From an uncultured Oscillospiraceae bacterium (lineage in GTDB: Bacteria > Bacillota > Clostridia > Oscillospirales > Oscillospiraceae): 43,964 nucleotides of DNA. The DNA lies in NCBI GenBank assembly GCA_910579965.1, contig CAJTWF010000022.1:1-43964 (forward strand). Direction: 5' to 3'. The notes below the pieces were generated by a model that did not search any database, was not told the origin of the DNA, and saw only the letters and a program-made list of their open reading frames with translations. Made by a program: the position numbers and the translations under genes. Shown here in pieces: positions 39,091-43,964 of the stretch. Numbering within the stretch: the stretch's first letter is position 1; each line of letters begins with the position of its first letter.

Positions 39091-39181
39091 ATCGGGGGAT
39101 TTCATCCTTTGGGTGAAATCCCCCGATATTCTCCGGATAAACGGACAGAGGGCTGTATTTGATGAAACAAATACAGCCCTC
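39091..39181 (+). terminator. Two tandem strong hairpins after the vanZ-like gene
   Basis: The first is a perfect 14-bp stem (39091-39104 with 39114-39127, loop 9 bases), the second a perfect 14-bp stem (39148-39161 with 39168-39181, loop ATGAAA). Neither is followed by a real T-run. They may act as terminator and transcript stabiliser, or hold a short RNA. Confidence 0.5.
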
Positions 39182-39236
39182 CGCGTATGGATGGGCCTCC
39201 GCCCGCATAGGGTAACAGGGAAAGGGGGCGGTGGAT

Positions 39237-40517
39237 ATGGAGATCCATGTGGTCCAACAGGGGGAGACCCTGTACGCCATTGCAGGGCGGTACGGGGTGG
39301 ATCCGGAGCTGCTGCGGCTGGTCAACGGGGTGGGGCCCGGCGGGGCCCTGGCGGTGGGACAGACCCTGGTGGTGCAGCAGGTGGAGACCTTCCACGTGGT
39401 CCAGCCGGGGGAGACCCTCGCCGCCGTGGCCCGGCGGTACGGCATCACACTGCGGCAGCTGTACCGGAACAACTTTTTCCTCCGGGGGGACCCCTATGTC
39501 CAGGCCGGGCAGACCCTGGTAATCGCCTACCAGGGGGAGAAGCTGGGGACGGCCTATACCAACGGCTACGCCTACCCCTTCATCCGCCCCTCCCTGCTGC
39601 GCTCCACCCTGCCCTACATGAGCCAGCTCACGCCCTTTACCTACGGCATCGGCGCCAGCGGCGGCCTGCTGCCCTTAGACGACAGTCAGCTGCTGGCCCA
39701 GGCCCGCAGCCTGGGGGCTGTGCCGCTGATGCACCTGTCCACGCTGACGGAGGAGGACACCTTCTCCAGCCAGCGGGCGGTGGAGGTGCTCACGGATCTG
39801 CCCCGCCAGCGGGCGCTGATCGAGGAGGTTATGGAGACCATCTCCGCCAAGGGCTACCGGGGCCTGGACGTGGATTTTGAGTACATCCCCGCCGCCCAGC
39901 GGGAGGACTACGCCGCCTTTATCCGCGCCCTGCGCCTGCGGCTGGCCCCCCTGGGACTGCCGGTGGTGGCGGCCCTGGCCCCCAAGACCTACGCCGCCCA
40001 GCCCGGGCTCCTCTACGAGGCCCACGACTACGCCCTGCTGGGCGCGGCGGCGGACTACGTGCTGCTGATGACCTACGAGTGGGGCTACACCTACGGCCCG
40101 CCCATGGCGGTTGCGCCGCTGCCCAATGTGCGCCAGGTGCTGGACTATGCCGTCACCGTCATCCCCCGGGAGAAGATCTACCTGGGGATCCCCTACTACG
40201 GCTACGACTGGCCCCTGCCCTTCCGCCAGGGGGAGACACGGGCCCGGTCCATCTCCAACCAGACCGCGGTGACGCTGGCCCTGGAGGAGCGGGCGGAGAT
40301 CCAGTACGACGAGACCGCCCAGTCCCCCTGGTTCCGCTACACCGCCGGGGACGGCGCTGTCCACGAGGTCTGGTTTGAGGACGCCCGCAGCCTCGCCGCC
40401 AAGCTGGGCCTCATCCGGGAGTACGGCCTCCACGGGGCGGGATACTGGAGCCTCATGCGGCCCTATCCCCAGGGCTGGACCCTGCTCAACGGGCTCTACG
40501 ATATCCTGGACGGATGA
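39237..40517 (+). CDS. LysM-GH18 spore cortex hydrolase (SleL/YaaH-like)
   Basis: A 426-residue protein with two LysM peptidoglycan-binding repeats (about 3-47 and 52-97), each with a GETLYAIAGRYG-type core, followed by a glycoside hydrolase family 18 barrel. The GH18 catalytic motif DVDFEY is at 211-216, Glu215 being the acid. There is no signal peptide, as in SleL/YaaH, which are made in the mother cell and attached to the spore, where they cut cortex fragments between N-acetylglucosamine and muramic lactam. The start ATG at 39237 lies after a G-rich GGGGGCGGTGG; a GTG at 39231 is possible. CATAGGGTA at about 39208 matches a sigma-K -10, but without a good -35. Confidence 0.88.
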   Translation: MEIHVVQQGETLYAIAGRYGVDPELLRLVNGVGPGGALAVGQTLVVQQVETFHVVQPGETLAAVARRYGITLRQLYRNNFFLRGDPYVQAGQTLVIAYQGEKLGTAYTNGYAYPFIRPSLLRSTLPYMSQLTPFTYGIGASGGLLPLDDSQLLAQARSLGAVPLMHLSTLTEEDTFSSQRAVEVLTDLPRQRALIEEVMETISAKGYRGLDVDFEYIPAAQREDYAAFIRALRLRLAPLGLPVVAALAPKTYAAQPGLLYEAHDYALLGAAADYVLLMTYEWGYTYGPPMAVAPLPNVRQVLDYAVTVIPREKIYLGIPYYGYDWPLPFRQGETRARSISNQTAVTLALEERAEIQYDETAQSPWFRYTAGDGAVHEVWFEDARSLAAKLGLIREYGLHGAGYWSLMRPYPQGWTLLNGLYDILDG

Positions 40518-40533
40518 CGAACCGAGAGAAACG

Positions 40534-40567
40534 GGCGCAGAGGCGGGGAGCTCCCCGCCTCTGCGCC
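40534..40567. terminator. 34-bp perfect palindrome after the GH18 gene
   Basis: GGCGCAGAGGCGGGGAG is followed directly by its exact reverse complement, giving a 17-bp arm with no spacer. It begins 17 bases past the GH18 stop. No T-run follows. It may be a factor-assisted terminator or a protein-binding site. Confidence 0.5.
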
Positions 40568-40623
40568 ATAACCTCACAGGACCATGGCGGAAGCGGATTT
40601 CCCCGCCAAAAACACGCCTCCTC

Positions 40624-40652
40624 TTGCATTCTCCCTCTCTTTTCGCTATGAT
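40624..40652 (+). promoter_or_regulatory. Promoter of the DUF4230 gene
   Basis: TTGCAT (40624-40629), a 17-base spacer and TATGAT (40647-40652), with the start codon 32 bases downstream behind AAGGAGG. Confidence 0.8.
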
Positions 40653-40683
40653 AGAGGGGAGCAACTGAAAAGGAGGTCTCCCC

Positions 40684-41313
40684 ATGAGAGATACTGAGAC
40701 CAAGCCCTGGCGGATGGGCTTAAAAATGAAAATCCTGCTGATTCTGCTGACCCTGCTGCTGATATGCGGCGCGGTGCTGGCCGCCTTCCTGTGCGGCCTG
40801 CGCCAGGCCAGTCAGGCGGCGGAGCCCCAGATCACCGGCGATCTTTTGGCCTCGCGGCTGCGGTCCGTACAGGAGCTGGTCACCGTCTCCTACTATTACA
40901 CCAACATGGGCCGCTTTGAAAACCAGGTGGATTTCTACGGCTGGAAGGTCCCCTTCACCACCAAGAGCTTCATTGTCTCCTATGACGGCGTTATCAAGGC
41001 GGGGGTGGACCTGGAGCAGCTCCAGGTCAGCATAGGCGGCGGGGAGGTGACCGTTACCCTGCCGGAGAGCCGGATCATCTCCCACGAGATCCCCGAGGAC
41101 AGTCTGGAGGTCTTTGACGAGAGCGACAACCTCTTCAATCACATCACCATTGAGGATTACACCGCCTTCACCCGGGATCAGAAATCAGCCATGGAGCAGC
41201 GGGCTGTGGACGGCGGACTGCTGGACCGGGCCAATCAGGAGGCCCGCACGGCGGTGGACTCCCTCCTGCGCATCATGCCGGGGCTGGAGGAGTATACGCT
41301 GACCGTGAAATAG
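40684..41313 (+). CDS. DUF4230 domain protein, membrane-anchored
   Basis: A 209-residue protein with one N-terminal membrane helix (about 15-38) and the rest outside the membrane. It fits DUF4230: LRSVQELVTVSYYYTNMGRFEN, the IVSYDGVIKAGVDLEQLQVSI strand pair, VTVTLPESRIISHEIPEDSLEVFDESDN, then a helical tail ending in VDSLLRIMPGLEEYTLTVK. The function of the family is unknown. The AAGGAGGTC ribosome binding site is near perfect and the promoter is clear, so it is expressed as a single gene. It ends 12 bases before the convergent sirtuin gene. Confidence 0.85.
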   Translation: MRDTETKPWRMGLKMKILLILLTLLLICGAVLAAFLCGLRQASQAAEPQITGDLLASRLRSVQELVTVSYYYTNMGRFENQVDFYGWKVPFTTKSFIVSYDGVIKAGVDLEQLQVSIGGGEVTVTLPESRIISHEIPEDSLEVFDESDNLFNHITIEDYTAFTRDQKSAMEQRAVDGGLLDRANQEARTAVDSLLRIMPGLEEYTLTVK

Positions 41314-41325
41314 CCTGCAGGCCCG

Positions 41326-42039
41326 TCAGAGCTGTGCCATGACCTCCCCAATAGGCTCGCAGATGGTCAGGGCCTCTCCCGCGCCGGCAAGAGCGGTCTT
41401 GTTCACCACCGCCAGCTTGTTCCCCCGGTAGTACTGCACCAGTCCGGCGGCCGGATACACGGTCAGGGAGGTGCCGCCGATGATGAGCACATCTGCGCGG
41501 CGGATAGCGGCCACAGCCCGGGCGATCACGTCCTGCTCCAGCCCCTCCTCGTAGAGGACCACGTCCGGCTTGATCGTGCCGCCGCAGGTGCAGCGGGGCA
41601 CGCCGGCGCTGTCCCGGACCGCCTCCACGCCGTAGAATGCGCCGCATTGGACGCAGTGGTTGCGCAGGACGCTGCCGTGGAGCTCCAGCACGTTCCGGCT
41701 CCCCGCCTTCTGGTGGAGGCCGTCAATATTCTGGGTGATGACCGCCCGCAGCCTGCCGGCCGCCTCCAGCTCCGCCAGCTTTTTGTGGGCCGCGTTGGGC
41801 TGGGCGTCCAGATAGAGCATCTTGTTCCGGTAGAAGCGGAAGAACTCCTCCGGACGGCTCTCGTAGAAGCTGCGGCTGAGGATGGTCTCCGGCGGGTAGT
41901 CGTACTGCTGGTGGTAGAGGCCGTCGGTACTGCGGAAATCGGGGATGCCGCTCTCCGTACTCACGCCGGCCCCGCCGAAAAAGACGATGTTGTCGCTGTT
42001 GTCGATCCAGGTCTTCAGCTGTCTGACTGCTTCCGTCAT
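41326..42039 (-). CDS. NAD-dependent protein deacylase, Sir2 family
   Basis: A 237-residue sirtuin that removes acyl groups from lysines using NAD+. Key parts are GAGVSTESGIPDFR (23-36), TQNIDGLH with catalytic His121 in LELHGS, and a zinc site of Cys129, Cys132, Cys150 and Cys152 (CVQC and CTC). GGTSLTVYPAAGL and VVNKTA close the NAD site. The Ala-Tyr-Arg/Tyr pattern that marks desuccinylases is not obvious, so plain deacetylase activity is likely. The start at 42039 has GGGAGG. It is divergent from the ArsC/Spx-like gene. Confidence 0.93.
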   Translation of the reverse strand: MTEAVRQLKTWIDNSDNIVFFGGAGVSTESGIPDFRSTDGLYHQQYDYPPETILSRSFYESRPEEFFRFYRNKMLYLDAQPNAAHKKLAELEAAGRLRAVITQNIDGLHQKAGSRNVLELHGSVLRNHCVQCGAFYGVEAVRDSAGVPRCTCGGTIKPDVVLYEEGLEQDVIARAVAAIRRADVLIIGGTSLTVYPAAGLVQYYRGNKLAVVNKTALAGAGEALTICEPIGEVMAQL

Positions 42040-42148
42040 GGTAGTTCCTCCCTTTTCATCGTCTGTCCATCGGATGCGGACGGCCATCGGAGGCCGGCAG
42101 GGCCCCCGTTTTCTCCCCCTATACAACAACTGATAAGGATGATATGGT

Positions 42149-42484
42149 ATGAATATTCAGATTTTTGGCTCCTCCAAGTGCTTTGACACCAAGAAGGCGG
42201 AGCGGTGGTTCAAGGAGCGCCGGGTGAAGTATCAGTACATTGACCTGCCCAAGAAGGGGTTCTCCGCCGGGGAGTACCGGGCGGTGCGGCAGAAGCTGGG
42301 CTATGAGCAGCTGGTGAATACCAAGTCCCGGGCCTATCAGGATTTATACATGGCCTATATCACCCGGGAAGCGGCGGAGGAAAAGCTCTTCGACAACCCC
42401 CAGCTCTTCCTGACCCCCATTGTCCGCAACGGAAAGCAGGTCACTGTGGGCTACTGCCCGGAGGTTTGGGAGACCTGGGAGTGA
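42149..42484 (+). CDS. ArsC/Spx family thioredoxin-fold protein
   Basis: A 111-residue protein of the ArsC/Spx fold. The N-terminus MNIQIFGSSKCFDTKKAERWF has the single Cys11 of the ArsC site; the CxxC pair of Spx is absent. YQYIDLPKKGFS and NPQLFLTPIVRNGKQVTVGY match the family, ending with VGYCPEVWETW. Members are glutaredoxin-dependent reductases or regulators; without arsenic genes nearby an arsenate role is unlikely. Ribosome binding site AAGGAT. Stop lies 8 bases from the convergent rhomboid-like gene. Confidence 0.85.
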   Translation: MNIQIFGSSKCFDTKKAERWFKERRVKYQYIDLPKKGFSAGEYRAVRQKLGYEQLVNTKSRAYQDLYMAYITREAAEEKLFDNPQLFLTPIVRNGKQVTVGYCPEVWETWE

Positions 42485-42492
42485 TCCGCCGC

Positions 42493-43344
42493 CTACTCTG
42501 TGAAGTGGGTGTGGTTGAAGATGTGGTCCTCGCAGTAGCAGTGGTAGCCAGCGCACTTGGAGCAGTAGCGGAACTGGAGGTTAGGGAAGTCCGTGTCCGT
42601 GCGGCCGCAGACGGTACACTTGTGGTTGTAGCCCTTCTGCCGCTGCTGCTCCTTCACCGCCCTGCGGAACTGCACCGCCTCGGGCCGCCGGCGGGCCCGG
42701 ACACGGTCCGCCCGCTCATGGATATTCGGGGAGAAGAACACAAACAGGTTCAGCAGCGCCACCACCGGCACCAGGGACATGCCCCACATCCCTGCCGCAG
42801 CGTACTGGATGATCTGCACCCCGTAGAGGACCGCCTCCAGCCAGGCCAGCCACTTCATCTTGACGGGGAGGATGAACATGACCTGCACGATGGTCTCCGG
42901 ATAGGTCAGGGCGTAGGCCATGAAGAGGGCTGTGTTGACGTAGATTGCGCCAAAGATGGCAACAGATATGCCGTCAATGAAGTAGGCCAGCAGGGAGGCC
43001 AGGGCGGTGAGCAGGACGCCGCTGACGTAGTAGATGGTAAATTTGGCGCTGCCCCACATCCGCTCCAGGGACTCCCCCAGCCAGTAGTAGAAGAAGAGGG
43101 AGATAATCAGCCAGAAGCTGTCGGAGGTGGGGATGAGAACGTAGGTCACCACCCGCCACAGCTCCCCCCGGAGCACAGAGGCGGGGTCCATGCACAGGAA
43201 ATAGAGCAGCATGCCGGAGCGGTCAAAGAGGCTGAAGAGGTAGATGACGGCGTTGGCGCCGACAATGTAGCGCATCAGCCCGGGAATGGCCAGCCGCGGA
43301 TGCAGGGCGCAGAAGCGGTCAATGGCCTGGTTCAGTTTTCTCAA
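42493..43344 (-). CDS. Rhomboid-like membrane protein with a C-terminal zinc-finger tail
   Basis: A 283-residue protein. Residues 20-210 have about six hydrophobic helices with the rhomboid layout (GELWRVVTYVLIP, then YYWLGESLERMWGSAKFTIYYVSGVL). The GxSG serine motif, expected in the IFGAIYVNTALFM helix, is missing, and the HxxxN helix is not recognisable, so protease activity is doubtful. The soluble tail holds a Cys/His-rich zinc-binding segment (CTVCGRTDTDF, YCSKCAGYHCYCEDH). The start is TTG at 43344 with GGGAGG eight bases upstream. Function unknown. Confidence 0.8.
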   Translation of the reverse strand: MRKLNQAIDRFCALHPRLAIPGLMRYIVGANAVIYLFSLFDRSGMLLYFLCMDPASVLRGELWRVVTYVLIPTSDSFWLIISLFFYYWLGESLERMWGSAKFTIYYVSGVLLTALASLLAYFIDGISVAIFGAIYVNTALFMAYALTYPETIVQVMFILPVKMKWLAWLEAVLYGVQIIQYAAAGMWGMSLVPVVALLNLFVFFSPNIHERADRVRARRRPEAVQFRRAVKEQQRQKGYNHKCTVCGRTDTDFPNLQFRYCSKCAGYHCYCEDHIFNHTHFTE

Positions 43345-43425
43345 GGGGCGTCCCTCCCGTATTTTGGTTTGATAAGGGTATTGTACTCCATTGGCAGGAA
43401 AAAGTCATCAAAAAAATTTGAACAT

Positions 43426-43453
43426 TTGACAGATGCGAAAAAATATGTATAAT
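43426..43453 (+). promoter_or_regulatory. Promoter of the tRNA-Pro region
   Basis: A perfect TTGACA (43426-43431), a 16-base spacer and a perfect TATAAT (43448-43453). It fires into the decayed tRNA-Pro copy 46 bases downstream and then the intact tRNA-Pro. Confidence 0.88.
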
Positions 43454-43498
43454 AGAGAGGGAAGTCCGCTGCCCTGCGGCTGACGGCAGAAATCATAG

Positions 43499-43570
43499 CG
43501 GGGTGTTGTGCAGTTGGCAGCGCGCTTGCTTTGGGCACAGGAGGTTTGGGTTCGGGGCGTAGCATTCGGA
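43499..43570 (+). pseudogene. Decayed tRNA-Pro(TGG) copy
   Basis: The 5' two thirds align with the intact tRNA-Pro 95 bases downstream: CAGTTGG in the D-loop, the D-stem CGCGC and anticodon loop TTTGGG are shared. The anticodon stem has a mismatch (CTTGC/ACAGG), the acceptor has one mismatch plus two G-U pairs (CGGGGTG/CATTCGG), the T-arm can no longer pair and the CCA is lost. It is a non-functional duplicate. Confidence 0.75.
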
Positions 43571-43667
43571 AGATCTGGAAGCCCTTGGGACGCATGAGAC
43601 GCCAGTGTTTTTCCCTCGCCGATAGCCGGTCAAAAGCCGGCGTTGTCCACGGTTGAAACTTTTATAT

Positions 43668-43743
43668 CCGGGTGTAGCGCAGTTGGTAGCGCGCCTGCTT
43701 TGGGAGCAGGATGTCGGGAGTTCGAGTCTCCCCACTCGGACCA
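43668..43743 (+). tRNA. tRNA-Pro(TGG)
   Basis: A 76-base tRNA with encoded CCA. Acceptor CCGGGTG pairs with CACTCGG (one G-U); anticodon stem CCTGC/GCAGG holds loop TTTGGGA, giving TGG; T-arm GGGAG/CTCCC region is intact. Confidence 0.95.
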
Positions 43744-43799
43744 GAAAAAGAGGTCAAAAAAGATTTTTGGTGAAAAAACTGAGAGATTTCAAGACCTCA

Positions 43800-43845
43800 G
43801 AGGCCCTTGGATAACGAAAATCCAAGGGCCTCAAAATTTAGATTT
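43800..43845 (+). terminator. Terminator after tRNA-Pro
   Basis: A perfect 13-bp stem (43800-43812 with 43820-43832, loop AACGAAA), followed by AAAATTTAGATTTTT. It lies about 57 bases past the tRNA. Confidence 0.65.
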
Positions 43846-43860
43846 TTCCCCACCTCCTAT

Positions 43861-43936
43861 TCACTCAGGCAGGACTTAAACCTGCGGCACAACAGTTTCA
43901 AATAGGGCACTACGATTTTGAGCGCCTGTATTGAGC
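43861..43936 (-). other. tRNA-Leu-like 3' half at the window edge
   Basis: On the minus strand GCTCAAAATCGTAGTG resembles the anticodon region of tRNA-Leu(CAA). It is followed by a long variable-arm-like stretch and a T-arm (GCAGG, TTTAAGT, CCTGC). The anticodon stem cannot pair, no 5' half is clear and there is no CCA. It may be a decayed tRNA or an attachment-site remnant. Confidence 0.35.
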
Positions 43937-43964
43937 GTCGATCCGTCAGTTCTAAAGGAATTGA

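Noticed and set aside
43571..43667. Terminator between the two tRNA-Pro copies
   Set aside because: GCCGG repeats near 43625-43640 do not form a convincing stem with a T-run, so both copies are probably in one transcript.

Overview
The window is a 44 kb piece of a GC-rich (roughly 60-65 % by eye) chromosome of an anaerobic, endospore-forming Firmicute. The sporulation genes (alpha/beta SASP, spoIIP, dpaA-dpaB, a SleL/YaaH-like cortex hydrolase), the darA, murC, rpoB-rpoC and cca genes and the protein style suggest the class Clostridia, most likely Oscillospiraceae (the Flavonifractor/Pseudoflavonifractor/Lawsonibacter neighbourhood). That placement is inferred from gene content only. Most of the window is ordinary chromosome: no CRISPR array, prophage or complete insertion sequence was found.

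Layout. 1-4.5 kb: AT-rich left edge, a SASP gene, and a TetR-regulated ABC exporter whose operator lies inside its own promoter spacer. 4.8-10.2 kb: rplS; a MarR regulator with a palindromic operator, followed by an internally deleted remnant of an iron-containing alcohol dehydrogenase and an intact aldehyde dehydrogenase; a membrane-anchored choloylglycine-hydrolase-like Ntn hydrolase; spoIIP with a good sigma-E-type promoter. 10.2-11.4 kb: a truncated, frameshifted IS630 transposase and a five-tRNA operon (Val-Asp-Phe-Gly-Cys). 11.4-13.7 kb: a DUF2156/GNAT fusion protein overlapping an MscS channel gene.

13.8-19.95 kb is a purine module. An NCS2 purine permease faces an ssnA-ygfK operon. 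The operon is preceded by a consensus promoter, a compact structured leader and an intrinsic terminator just before the ribosome binding site, which together look like a riboswitch. 20.2-22.4 kb: an AgrC/AgrA-like two-component pair without agrB or agrD. 22.5-28.4 kb: dpaA-dpaB, darA, cca-nfo and murC, the last ending in a 163-bp inverted-repeat element. 28.6-36.0 kb: rpoB-rpoC transcribed from their own promoter, without rplJ-rplL next to them. 36.3-39.06 kb: mntP under a yybP-ykoY manganese riboswitch, then a leucyl aminopeptidase and a VanZ-like protein. 39.2-43.3 kb: a LysM-GH18 protein, a DUF4230 protein, a sirtuin, an ArsC/Spx-like protein and a rhomboid-like protein without a recognisable catalytic serine. 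43.4-43.96 kb: a consensus promoter, a decayed tRNA-Pro copy, an intact tRNA-Pro(TGG) and a tRNA-Leu-like fragment at the edge.

The most interesting items are the ssnA leader RNA, the alcohol dehydrogenase deletion scar, the decayed tRNA-Pro duplicate, the interleaved inverted repeats upstream of the histidine kinase, and the plus-strand terminator embedded in the end of the response-regulator gene.
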